Positions 1-7,590 of a stretch of DNA of 64,000 bases are shown here, in pieces; position 1 is the stretch's first letter, and the number at the start of each line of letters is the position of its first letter. A program made the translations under genes and the position numbers. Origin of the DNA: Rhizobium sp. Q54 (GTDB lineage Bacteria > Pseudomonadota > Alphaproteobacteria > SHVZ01); NCBI GenBank assembly GCA_945871425.1, contig CAMBVS010000004.1, positions 41,167 to 105,166 of the forward strand, given 5' to 3'. Below the pieces are notes generated by a model. It was not told the DNA's origin. It was given only the letters and a program-made list of their open reading frames with translations, and ran no database searches.

Positions 1-581
1 CGCATGCGTTCGGCGGTCAGGATGGCATGGACCTGGGCGACGCTCTGCTCGAAGGCGTGGTTGACGACGATGTAATCGTATTCCGGCCAGTGGCTCATCT
101 CGTCGGCCGCCTTGCCCATGCGCTTGGCGACGACCGCGGCGGAATCCTGGGCACGGGTCTTCAGCCGCCGCTCAAGCTCGCCCGTCGACGGCGGCAGGAT
201 GAAGACGCTGACCAGGTCGTCGCGCGCCGCCTCCTTCAGCTGCTGGGTCCCCTGCCAGTCGATGTCGAACAGCACGTCGCGCCCGGCGGCGAGCTGCGCC
301 TCGACCGGCTTCTTCGGCGTGCCGTAGTAGTGGTCGAAGACCTTGGCGTGCTCCAGCAGCTCCCTCCGGTTCACCATGAGGTCGAACGCGGTGCGCTCGA
401 TGAAGTGGTAGTCGCGGCCGGCGACCTCGCCCGGGCGCTTCGGCCGGGTGGTGACCGAGACCGACATCTCGATCGCGTCGTCGAGCTCGAGCAGGCGGCG
501 CGAGATCGAGGTCTTGCCGGCGCCCGACGGCGACGACAGCACCAGCATCAGACCCCGCCTTGAGATTCCGCCCTGACTCAT
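1..581 (-). CDS. gmk: Guanylate kinase (3' end cut by window edge)
   Basis: Guanylate kinase phosphorylates GMP to GDP with ATP in the cytoplasm. About 193 residues are visible from the ATG at 581, close to the whole family length of 190-220, so only the extreme C-terminus is missing. The P-loop SPSGAGKTS lies at residues 17-25. It is followed by the GMP-binding stretch VTTRPKRPGE and GRDYHF, then by the YGTPK segment and FDIDWQG, all typical of the family. The start lies four bases after the yicC stop, so the two genes are co-transcribed, as in many proteobacteria. Identification is secure; only the C-terminus is unseen. Confidence 0.95.
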   Translation of the reverse strand, partial: MSQGGISRRGLMLVLSSPSGAGKTSISRRLLELDDAIEMSVSVTTRPKRPGEVAGRDYHFIERTAFDLMVNRRELLEHAKVFDHYYGTPKKPVEAQLAAGRDVLFDIDWQGTQQLKEAARDDLVSVFILPPSTGELERRLKTRAQDSAAVVAKRMGKAADEMSHWPEYDYIVVNHAFEQSVAQVHAILTAERM

Positions 582-585
582 GTCT

Positions 586-1467
586 TCACTCGACGTTCTG
601 GATCTGCTCGCGGAACTGGTCGATCACCGTCTTGAGCTGGATGCCGATCCGGGTCAGCGTCACGTCCTGCGACTTCGAGCAGAGCGTGTTGGACTCGCGG
701 TTGAACTCCTGCGAGAGGAAGTCGAGCCGGCGGCCGATGGCGCCGCCTTCCTTCAGCATGTCGCGGGCCTGACCGACATGGGCCGAGAGGCGGTCGAGCT
801 CTTCTCTGATGTCGCCCTTGGCCGCCATCAGCGCCAGCTCCTGCGCCAGCCGCTCCTCCGGCAGCGCCGGCACGGCGTCGAGGAGTTCCTGGATCTGCGC
901 CTTCAGCCGTTCCTTCACCGCCTCCGGCCGGAGCGATGCCGAAGATGCGGCTTCCACCGCGAGGCGTTCGATCTCCTCGACCTGGCCGAGAAGGACCGTG
1001 CCCAGCCGCTGGCCCTCTTCCGACCGCGCCGCAACCAGCCGCTTCAGCGCCTGGGAGAAGCCCGCCAGCAGCGCCTTCTCCGCCTTTTCGTCGATCGCCT
1101 CGGCCGGTCCGGCGCGATCGAGCACGCCCGGGATCTGCAGCAGGGCCTCGAGCCGGGGCGGCGCCCGGTCGACCCGGCCCATCAGGTCAGACTGCAGCGC
1201 CAGCACCTGGTCGAGGACCGCGCGGTCGACGGTGAAGGGCGGCGCCCCGGCCGCTCGCGACACCGACAGCGTCAGCGAGACGTTGCCGCGCTTCAGCTGC
1301 TTCGCCACCTCGGCGCGGACGATCGGGTCCAGCCGGTCGAGGCCCGAGGGCAGCCGGCAGCGGACGTCGAGGCCGCGGCCGTTGACGCTCCTCGCCTCCC
1401 ACGTCCAGGAAAGTCCGCCGGTCTCGCCCTCGGCGCGGGCGAAGCCGGTCATGCTGGCAATGGTCAC
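586..1467 (-). CDS. yicC: YicC/YloC family endoribonuclease
   Basis: This 293-residue protein belongs to the YicC family, members of which have been reported as endoribonucleases that influence small-RNA and mRNA turnover. The family signature MTGFAR appears at residues 6-11, preceded by a short MTIAS extension as in E. coli. The conserved C-terminal half includes LDFLSQEFNRE and ends in the amphipathic DQFREQIQNVE stretch. The start is GTG at 1467; an ATG at 1452 would remove the usual N-terminus. It is the first gene of a two-gene unit with gmk and is divergent from the SDR gene at 1556. Confidence 0.93.
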   Translation of the reverse strand: MTIASMTGFARAEGETGGLSWTWEARSVNGRGLDVRCRLPSGLDRLDPIVRAEVAKQLKRGNVSLTLSVSRAAGAPPFTVDRAVLDQVLALQSDLMGRVDRAPPRLEALLQIPGVLDRAGPAEAIDEKAEKALLAGFSQALKRLVAARSEEGQRLGTVLLGQVEEIERLAVEAASSASLRPEAVKERLKAQIQELLDAVPALPEERLAQELALMAAKGDIREELDRLSAHVGQARDMLKEGGAIGRRLDFLSQEFNRESNTLCSKSQDVTLTRIGIQLKTVIDQFREQIQNVE

Positions 1468-1542
1468 GTCGCTGACGGCCCCCGTTTCAAGCGGCGCGAC
1501 TATAACCGCGCCTCAGTCCTTAGCCTATAGGTGGCCCTCGCC

Positions 1543-1548
1543 TATACT
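1543..1548 (+). promoter_or_regulatory. Possible -10 box very close to a start codon
   Basis: TATACT ends only seven bases before the ATG at 1556, with TTAGCC 17 bases upstream as a weak -35. If used, transcription would begin at or next to the start codon and give a nearly leaderless mRNA. No Shine-Dalgarno sequence fits between this box and the ATG. This is an inference from sequence only. Confidence 0.3.
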
Positions 1549-1555
1549 CGCCGGC

Positions 1556-2317
1556 ATGACGACTCCCGCCTCGATCCTGATCACCGGCGCCTCCAGCGGC
1601 CTCGGCGCCGCCCTGGCCGAGGCCTATGCGGCCCCGGGCATCCGTCTCGCGCTCGGCGGCCGCGATGCCGCGCGCCTGGAGGCGACGGCCGCGCGCTGCC
1701 GGGCATCCGGCGCCGAGGTCGAGACCGCGGCGATCGACGTGCTCGACAAGGATGTGATGGCCGCCTGGATCGAGGCGTTGGACAGGCGGAGCCCGCTCGA
1801 CCTGGTGATCGCCAATGCCGGCATCTCCGGCGGCAGCCGCAGCGACGGCGAGTCTGCGGCGCAGATCCGCCACATCCTCGCGGTCAATATCGACGGCACG
1901 CTCAACACGGTGCTGCCGGCGGTGCCGCCGATGGTCGGGCGCGGACAGGGCCAGATCGCGCTGATGGCGTCGCTCGCCGGATATCGGGGCCTTCCCGGCG
2001 CCCCCGCCTATTGCGCCAGCAAGGCGGCGATCAAGGTCTTCGGCGAGGGGCTGCGCGGCGAGCTCGCAGGGCGCGGCGTCGGCGTCAGCGTCATCTGCCC
2101 GGGATATGTCGACACGCCGATGACCCGGCGGAACCGCTTCCCCATGCCGTTCCTGATGGACGCACCATCCGCCGCCCGGTTGATCAAGCAGAGGCTCGTC
2201 CGCAACAAGGCAAGGATCGCGTTTCCCTGGCCGATGGCGGCTGCGGTGTGGCTGCTCCAGGCGCTGCCGCCCGGCGCGGTAGACCGGCTGCTGGCGCGCC
2301 TGCCGCGGAAGGACTAG
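1556..2317 (+). CDS. Short-chain dehydrogenase/reductase
   Basis: A 253-residue NAD(P)-dependent oxidoreductase of the classical SDR family. The cofactor motif TGASSGLG lies at residues 10-17, the structural NAG motif follows (IANAGISGG), and the catalytic Ser and YxxxK are present (MASLAGYRG, then YCASK). The C-terminus (PMAAAVWLLQAL) is hydrophobic, as in SDRs that associate with membranes, so a lipid-like substrate is possible but unproven. I chose ATG 1556 because the glycine-rich motif is then at the usual distance; the longer upstream open frame is antisense to yicC. It converges with the next gene, their stops overlapping by four bases. Confidence 0.9.
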   Translation: MTTPASILITGASSGLGAALAEAYAAPGIRLALGGRDAARLEATAARCRASGAEVETAAIDVLDKDVMAAWIEALDRRSPLDLVIANAGISGGSRSDGESAAQIRHILAVNIDGTLNTVLPAVPPMVGRGQGQIALMASLAGYRGLPGAPAYCASKAAIKVFGEGLRGELAGRGVGVSVICPGYVDTPMTRRNRFPMPFLMDAPSAARLIKQRLVRNKARIAFPWPMAAAVWLLQALPPGAVDRLLARLPRKD

Positions 2318-2805
2318 CGCGGCGGCGCCGGCCAGCGGCGCTCGCGCTCGCGGTCGCGTTCGGCCAGGCGCTCGCGGAAGGCCTTCCGCTCGTCCGGCGT
2401 CAGCTGGCTGCTGGCCTCGATCATCGCCGCATGCACCACTTCCGACATGGCGTCGGCGCGGCGGCGGGCCTCGGCGAAGGCGGCTTCCGCACGGCTCTTG
2501 TCATAGGCTTCGGCCGAGAGGGCCTGCATCGCCTCGGAGCGGGCGCGCCGGTACTCGCGGCCGCGTTCGCGAACCTCCTGCTGGCGGATCTCCATCACCG
2601 CCTTCACCTTGGCGCGGCTCGAGTCCGGCATGGCGGCGGCGATGCGGCCCATCGGGCCGAAGGCGCCGGCCATCACCCGCTCCGGTCCCTCGCGCCAATG
2701 CTCGCGCCAGAAGCGGACGCCGATGACGCCGGCCAGAAACAGGTTGAGCGCGAGCGAGGCGACCAGCGCCCAGCCGACCCAGCGGCTGCCGAGAAAAGCC
2801 ATCAC
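2314..2805 (-). CDS. Periplasmic Spy/CpxP-like heavy-metal sensor
   Basis: A 163-residue protein with one N-terminal membrane anchor (about residues 9-30, WALVASLALNLFLAGVIG). A long charged helical region follows, rich in Arg and Glu and with LTPDERKAF near the end. This architecture matches the heavy-metal-resistance / periplasmic metal-sensor family related to CpxP and Spy, which act as extracytoplasmic chaperones or metal-stress sensors. It is the last of three overlapping genes (ECF sigma, small membrane protein, this one). A role in feeding an envelope or metal signal to the sigma factor is plausible but inferred. Confidence 0.75.
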   Translation of the reverse strand: MMAFLGSRWVGWALVASLALNLFLAGVIGVRFWREHWREGPERVMAGAFGPMGRIAAAMPDSSRAKVKAVMEIRQQEVRERGREYRRARSEAMQALSAEAYDKSRAEAAFAEARRRADAMSEVVHAAMIEASSQLTPDERKAFRERLAERDRERERRWPAPPR

Positions 2806-3107
2806 GAAAAGTCACCGTCGATGCTGTCGCCCGGGAAGAACAGGGAGTCGACGCCCGGATCCGCCGCGTTGGCGAAATTATCGCCCGGCCCATCGATCCA
2901 GCCGACCATCAGGCCGAGGCAGGCGGCAGCCGCGAGCGTCGCCAGGCGCGGCCAGGTCCAGCCGAAACGGGGCGCCTTCGGCCTGGCCGCGAGCGTGATC
3001 GCGAGCCCGAGGCCGGGACGCGACGGCGCCACCTGCCAGGCATCGAGCACACGGCCCAGCCGGCGCTGCTCTCCCGACGTCAAATCCCGTTCAGGCGTCA
3101 TGACCAT
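2802..3107 (-). CDS. Small membrane protein, likely anti-sigma factor
   Basis: A 101-residue protein with a cytoplasmic N-terminal half, one transmembrane segment (about residues 54-70, LATLAAAACLGLMVGWI) and a short acidic outer tail. I do not recognise the family by sequence. It overlaps the 3' end of the ECF sigma gene by 17 bases and its own stop overlaps the Spy-like gene by four bases. That position, together with the single-span topology, is typical of membrane anti-sigma factors. It lacks an obvious HxxxCxxC zinc motif, so it would not be a ZAS-type anti-sigma. Function is inferred mainly from context. Confidence 0.55.
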   Translation of the reverse strand: MVMTPERDLTSGEQRRLGRVLDAWQVAPSRPGLGLAITLAARPKAPRFGWTWPRLATLAAAACLGLMVGWIDGPGDNFANAADPGVDSLFFPGDSIDGDFS

Positions 3108-3675
3108 CCTCCACCAGATCTGCCATCAGCGGCTGCAGGCGATCCCGCAATTGCCGCTTGGCACGGATCAGAAGCGATTCAAGCGCACCGACCGTGATCC
3201 CCATCACCTCGGCCGCCTCGATGTTACCCAAACCTTCGTAGTGGCAGAGCGCGAGCGCCGTGCGTTGCCGTTCCGGCAGCTCGCCGACCGCCGCCGAGAC
3301 CGACTTCGACACCTCCGCCCGATGCAGCGTGCGGAAGGCATTCGGCTGGTCGTCCTCGGGCTCCGCCACGTCCTCGAGCGGCGTCGTCCGCGGACGCCTC
3401 AACCGGTCGATGGCGGCGTTCACCACCACCCGGTAGAACCAGGTGGTGAAGCGCCCGCCTTCCGGCCGCCAGCGATCGGCGTGCTGCCAAACTCTCAGGA
3501 AGGCGTCCTGGGCCACGTCCTCTGCCTCGCCACGATCGCCGCTCAGAACGCGCTGCGCGATCCTGACGGCACGGTCGAGGTGACGGGTGACCAGGACGGA
3601 AAACGCCCCCCGGTCGCCGTCGGCGATCCGCGCCATCAATGCCTCGTCGGCCGTTCCGTCCATCACGCGACTCAA
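3091..3675 (-). CDS. ECF-type RNA polymerase sigma factor
   Basis: A 194-residue extracytoplasmic-function sigma factor. Region 2 covers about residues 22-90 and includes the core-binding segment DVAQDAFLRVW and the -10 recognition helix WFYRVVVNAAIDRLR. Region 4 lies at about 125-180 (ELPERQRTALALCHYEG, then the helix-turn-helix IEAAEVMGITVGALESLL). A strong AGGAGG at 3686-3691 sits ten bases before a TTG at 3675; ATG 3663 is an in-frame alternative. It heads the operon with the putative anti-sigma and metal-sensor genes and so probably drives its own transcription after an envelope or metal signal. Confidence 0.88.
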   Translation of the reverse strand: MSRVMDGTADEALMARIADGDRGAFSVLVTRHLDRAVRIAQRVLSGDRGEAEDVAQDAFLRVWQHADRWRPEGGRFTTWFYRVVVNAAIDRLRRPRTTPLEDVAEPEDDQPNAFRTLHRAEVSKSVSAAVGELPERQRTALALCHYEGLGNIEAAEVMGITVGALESLLIRAKRQLRDRLQPLMADLVEDGHDA

Positions 3676-3729
3676 CGCCGGCCGACCTCCTGTGATTGGA
3701 ACGCGGCCGGGCGATCGTTCCTGCGGCCC

Positions 3730-4137
3730 CTATCCGGAGCTGCCGTAGAGGGTCTCCGGTGAGACAAGAACCCGCTGGATTTCCACCCATTTCCCGTCGC
3801 GCCAGGCGCGGAACAGGCAGGACCGCCGGCCGGTGTGGCAGCACACCCCGGTCTGGTCGACCTTGAGCAGCAGCATGTCGCCGTCGCAGTCGACGCGAAG
3901 CTCGACCAGCCGCTGGGCCTGGCCGGAACTCTCGCCCTTCCGCCAGAGCTTGCTCCGCGAGCGAGACCAGTAGCAGACCTGCCCCGTCGCCAGCGTCTCG
4001 GCCAAGGCATCCCGGTTCATCCAGGCCAGCATCAGCACCTCGCCGGTGTCGAACTGCTGGGCGACCGCCGGCACCAGGCCGCGCTCGTCGAATGACAGAA
4101 CGGCCTCGACCTCGGGCGAGAGAACGGGTGCGGTCAC
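3730..4137 (-). CDS. hisI: Phosphoribosyl-AMP cyclohydrolase
   Basis: This 135-residue enzyme opens the purine ring of phosphoribosyl-AMP in histidine biosynthesis. The family signature SRSKLWRKGESSG is present. The metal ligands are also visible: DCDGD, then VCCH, then RSC. It is the stand-alone cyclohydrolase without a fused HisE domain, usual for alphaproteobacteria. The start is GTG at 4137, whose GTGA overlaps the TGA of the upstream lyase gene, implying translational coupling. Longer upstream readings only add antisense-like sequence. Confidence 0.93.
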   Translation of the reverse strand: MTAPVLSPEVEAVLSFDERGLVPAVAQQFDTGEVLMLAWMNRDALAETLATGQVCYWSRSRSKLWRKGESSGQAQRLVELRVDCDGDMLLLKVDQTGVCCHTGRRSCLFRAWRDGKWVEIQRVLVSPETLYGSSG

Positions 4138-5327
4138 GCCGCCTTCGCCACCCGGGTGAGCTGCGCGAACCCGGCCTCCAGATCGGCGATCAGGTCGTCG
4201 GCATCCTCGAGCCCGATATGCAGACGGATCAAGGCGCCTTTCTCGGTCCACGGTACCGCCGACCGATGCAGCACGTTCGAAACCGGCAGCGCCAGGCTCT
4301 CATAGCCGCCCCAGCTGGCACCCATGCGGAAGATCTTCATGGCATCGAGGAACGCGTCCACGGCCGGCTTCGGCCGCTCCTTCAGCAGCACCGAGAAGAG
4401 ACCGGACGCGCCGGTGAAGTCGCGCTTCCAGAGATTGTGGCCGGGGAAGCTCGGCAAGGCCGGGAACAGCACGCGCGCCACTTCGGGCCGGCCCTCCAGC
4501 CAGGTCGCGACCTTGATCGCGTTTTCCTGGTGCCCCCTCAGGCGCACATGGATGGTGCGAAGCCCGCGCAAGCCCAGATAGATGTCGTCCGGCCCGACCG
4601 AGTACCCCAGCGCCTTGAACGCGGTCTCGACCGCCGGCAGCGCCGCCTCCGTGCAGGTCGTGGTGCCGAGCATCGCATCCGAATGGCCGACGATGTACTT
4701 GGTCGCCGCCTGGATCGAAACGTCGACGCCGTGCTTGAAGGCGTTGAAGAACAGGCCGCCGGACCAAGTGTTGTCCATCAAGACGACGCAGCCCTTCTTG
4801 TGGGCCTCGGCGGCGATCGCCGGGATGTCCTGCATCTCGAAGGTGCCGGTTCCGGGCGACTCCGTGTAGACGATCTTGGTGTTGGGGCGGATCAGGTCCT
4901 TGATGCCGCCGCCGATCAGTGGATCGTAGTAGGTGGTCTCGATCCCCATGCCCTTCAGGAAATTGTCGCAGAGCCGGCGGTTGGGGAAATAGGCGGAATC
5001 GACCATCAGGATGTGGTCGCCGGTCTTCACGAAGGCAAGGATGGCGCCGACGGCGGCGGCGAAGCCCGACGGGAAGGCGATGGCGCCGTGCCCGCCCTCC
5101 ATCGCCGCCACTGCCTGGCAGAAGGCACGATGGGTCGGCGTGCCGTAGCGGCCGTAGACGTATCCCTTGTAGTCGGGCTTGTGCGCCTCGTCCCAGGCGG
5201 CGACGCTGGGAAAGGTGATGGTGGAAGCGTGATAGACGGGCGGATTGACGATGCCGTGGTTCGCCTCCGGATCGAGCCCGGCATGGGTGATCACGGTGTC
5301 ACGCCGAAATGTGCCCTTGGGTGCCAT
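4134..5327 (-). CDS. metC: Cystathionine beta-lyase-type PLP enzyme
   Basis: A 397-residue Cys/Met-metabolism PLP enzyme (fold type I). The PLP lysine is K210 in the motif AATKYIVGHSD. YGRYGTPT and the loop ESPGTGTFEM, which corresponds to the substrate-specificity region, are also present. The exact reaction could be cystathionine beta-lyase or a related lyase; the W/GxG loop style favours MetC. A GGAG Shine-Dalgarno precedes ATG 5327, and the further upstream in-frame ATG adds a non-homologous extension. It is coupled to hisI by a GTGA overlap and is divergent from the ABC ATPase at 5483. Confidence 0.85.
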   Translation of the reverse strand: MAPKGTFRRDTVITHAGLDPEANHGIVNPPVYHASTITFPSVAAWDEAHKPDYKGYVYGRYGTPTHRAFCQAVAAMEGGHGAIAFPSGFAAAVGAILAFVKTGDHILMVDSAYFPNRRLCDNFLKGMGIETTYYDPLIGGGIKDLIRPNTKIVYTESPGTGTFEMQDIPAIAAEAHKKGCVVLMDNTWSGGLFFNAFKHGVDVSIQAATKYIVGHSDAMLGTTTCTEAALPAVETAFKALGYSVGPDDIYLGLRGLRTIHVRLRGHQENAIKVATWLEGRPEVARVLFPALPSFPGHNLWKRDFTGASGLFSVLLKERPKPAVDAFLDAMKIFRMGASWGGYESLALPVSNVLHRSAVPWTEKGALIRLHIGLEDADDLIADLEAGFAQLTRVAKAA

Positions 5328-5482
5328 CACTCGCTCCGGGAGAGGTCGAACGGGAAGGGCGCCATGGTGAGGGCACCTTGGCTTCGCGCGCAAGTGGAAG
5401 GAAGCGGTTGCGGCAATGACTAGCGGATTGTAAGCATTGGAACCATGAGAGGCCCTAAGGCCCTTGGGAGGCGGATCGGGAC

Positions 5483-6250
5483 ATGACAGCACAGGTACAG
5501 CGCCAGCTTTCGAGCGACGTCGTCATCCAGATGACGAGCGTCCACAAATGGTACGGGGACTTCCACGTCCTCAAGGACATCAACCTCTCGGTCCATCGCG
5601 GCGAGCGCATCGTCGTCTGCGGGCCGTCCGGATCCGGCAAGTCGACGATGATCCGCTGCATCAATCGCCTCGAGGAGCACCAGAAGGGCCAGATCGTCGT
5701 CGACGGCATCGAGCTCTCCCAGGACGTGAAGAACATCGACATGGTCCGGCGCGAGGTCGGCATGGTGTTCCAGCAGTTCAACCTGTTCCCGCACCTGACG
5801 GTGCTGGAGAACCTGACGCTGGCGCCGATCTGGGTCAGGAAGATGCCGAAGGCCGAGGCCGAGGCGGCGGCGATGAAGTACCTCGAGCGCGTGCGCATCC
5901 CCGAGCAGGCGAAGAAGTATCCGGGCCAGCTCTCCGGCGGCCAGCAGCAGCGCGTCGCCATCGCGCGCTCGCTCTGCATGCAGCCGAAGATCATGCTGTT
6001 CGACGAGCCGACCTCGGCGCTCGATCCCGAGATGATCAAGGAGGTGCTGGAGGTCATGGTCGGCTTGGCCGAGGACGGCATGACCATGATCTGCGTCACC
6101 CACGAGATGGGCTTCGCCCGCACCGTCGCCGACCGCATGATCTTCATGGACTACGGCGAGATCGTCGAGCAGGCGCCGCCCGAGGAGTTCTTCCAGAACC
6201 CCAAGTCCGACCGCACCAAGCTGTTCCTGAGCCAGATCCTCAAGCACTGA
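5483..6250 (+). CDS. Polar amino-acid ABC transporter ATPase
   Basis: A 255-residue ATP-binding subunit of the AapP/GlnQ type that would energise uptake of polar amino acids. Walker [10 protein letters not shown] is at 47-55, the signature LSGGQQQR at 150-157 and Walker B MLFDEP at 171-176. The D-loop and H-loop (VTHEMGFAR) follow. It most resembles AapP of the general L-amino-acid system. No permease or binding-protein gene for this family is adjacent: the next gene downstream is an aminotransferase after about 210 bases, and upstream is a divergent lyase. The rest of the transporter must be elsewhere. Confidence 0.9.
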   Translation: MTAQVQRQLSSDVVIQMTSVHKWYGDFHVLKDINLSVHRGERIVVCGPSGSGKSTMIRCINRLEEHQKGQIVVDGIELSQDVKNIDMVRREVGMVFQQFNLFPHLTVLENLTLAPIWVRKMPKAEAEAAAMKYLERVRIPEQAKKYPGQLSGGQQQRVAIARSLCMQPKIMLFDEPTSALDPEMIKEVLEVMVGLAEDGMTMICVTHEMGFARTVADRMIFMDYGEIVEQAPPEEFFQNPKSDRTKLFLSQILKH

Positions 6251-6258
6251 CGTCGCAT

Positions 6259-6438
6259 CCCCTCTCCCGGCGGAGCCGGCGGAGGGTCGGGGGAGGGGCC
6301 GGGGCGATAGCGAGGGTGATGCGCCATGTCGCAGATGCGGCGTGGGCGCGACTGCTGTTATCTTCGCTCTGTAAAATTCACGCCCCTCGCTTCGCTCGGC
6401 CCCCCACCCTGCCCTCCCCGCCGGAGGCGGGAGAGGGT
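6259..6438. repeat. GC-rich inverted repeat elements of the CCCTCTCCCG type
   Basis: The intergenic region contains a left element (CCCTCTCCCGGC, 6260-6271) and a right element in inverse orientation (GGCGGGAGAGGG, 6426-6437). They flank a less ordered centre. The core CCCTCTCCCGC/GCGGGAGAGGG also forms the hairpin at 20616-20644, so this seems to be a dispersed palindromic intergenic repeat family rather than a single terminator. Confidence 0.55.
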
Positions 6439-6459
6439 TCCGAAGGATCAGATCCTCGC

Positions 6460-7590
6460 ATGACCTCCCGCCTGCCGTTCGTCGATCTCCAGGCCCAGCG
6501 CCGGCGCATCGGGCCGCGGCTGGAGGACGCGCTGGCCCGCGTGCTGGCACATGGGCAGTTCATCTTGGGTCCCGAGGTGCGGGAGCTGGAGGCTCAGCTC
6601 GCCCGCTTCTCCGGCACGAAGCACTGCGTCACCTGCGCCAACGGCACCGACGCGCTGCTGCTGCCGCTGATGGCCTGGGGCATCGGCCCCGGCGATGCGG
6701 TGCTGGTGCCCGCCTTCACCTTCGTCGCCTCGGCCGAGGTGGTGGTGCTGGCCGGCGCCACCCCGGTCTTCGTCGACGTGGCGCGGGACAGCTTCAACGT
6801 GACGGCCGACAGCCTGGCGCTGGGGGCGCTGGCGGCACGCGAGGCGGGCCTGACGCCGAGGGTCGCCATGCCGGTCGACCTCTTCGGCCAGCCGGCGGAC
6901 TTCGCGGCCTTAGAGCCGGTCTGCCGCAAATACGGGCTGAAGATCCTGTCCGACGCGGCACAGAGCTATGGCGGCGGCCAGGGCAACCGGCGGGTCGGAT
7001 CGCTGGCGCCGGTGACCTCGACCAGCTTCTTCCCCTCCAAGCCGCTCGGCACCTATGGCGACGGCGGCGCCATCTTCACCGACGACGAGGCACTCGCCGA
7101 TCTCTTGAAAAGCATCCGCATGCATGGCCAGGGCATCGACAAGTATCACAACATCCGCATCGGCCTGAATTCGCGCCTGGATACGATTCAGGCCGCCGTG
7201 CTGATCGAGAAGCTGGCGATCCTGGAGGACGAGATCGCGGCCCGCGACCGCATCGCGCGTCGCTACTCGGCGGCGCTGGCCGATGTCTGCGAGGTGCCGA
7301 GGGTCGCCGCCGGCAACGCCTCGGCCTGGGCGCAGTACACGATCCTGATCGAAAACCGCGACGGCGTCGCCAAGACGCTCGACGCCGCCGGCATCCCGAC
7401 CGCGATCTACTACCCGATCCCGCTGCACCGCCAGGACGGCTACCGCCACTTCCCGGTGGCCAAGGGCGGGCTTGCGGTCTCGGAGGATCTCGCCCGGCTG
7501 GTGCTCAGCCTGCCGATGCATCCCTACCTGGAAGCGGCAGACCAGGACCGGGTGATCGCCGCCGTCCGCAGCGCGCTCAGCCGAGCTTGA
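6460..7590 (+). CDS. DegT/DnrJ/EryC1/StrS aminotransferase
   Basis: A 376-residue PLP-dependent sugar aminotransferase, which usually converts a nucleotide-linked keto-sugar to an amino sugar for surface polysaccharides or antibiotics. The PLP lysine is K194 in SFFPSKPLGTYGDGG. D165 in SDAAQSYG would contact the PLP ring nitrogen, and the phosphate-binding NGTDALLL lies near 61. LNSRLDTIQAA is the usual family motif. No sugar dehydratase, nucleotidyltransferase or glycosyltransferase is nearby, so the substrate is unknown. ATG 6460 is preceded by a GAAGGA-type ribosome site. Its 3' end overlaps the convergent CoA-transferase gene by 14 bases. Confidence 0.9.
   Translation: MTSRLPFVDLQAQRRRIGPRLEDALARVLAHGQFILGPEVRELEAQLARFSGTKHCVTCANGTDALLLPLMAWGIGPGDAVLVPAFTFVASAEVVVLAGATPVFVDVARDSFNVTADSLALGALAAREAGLTPRVAMPVDLFGQPADFAALEPVCRKYGLKILSDAAQSYGGGQGNRRVGSLAPVTSTSFFPSKPLGTYGDGGAIFTDDEALADLLKSIRMHGQGIDKYHNIRIGLNSRLDTIQAAVLIEKLAILEDEIAARDRIARRYSAALADVCEVPRVAAGNASAWAQYTILIENRDGVAKTLDAAGIPTAIYYPIPLHRQDGYRHFPVAKGGLAVSEDLARLVLSLPMHPYLEAADQDRVIAAVRSALSRA

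Noticed and set aside
1531..3762. 743-codon plus-strand open frame
   Set aside because: It is antisense or out of frame to the SDR, Spy-like, anti-sigma-like and sigma genes. Its composition (Arg/Pro/Ala runs) is typical of shadow frames in GC-rich DNA.
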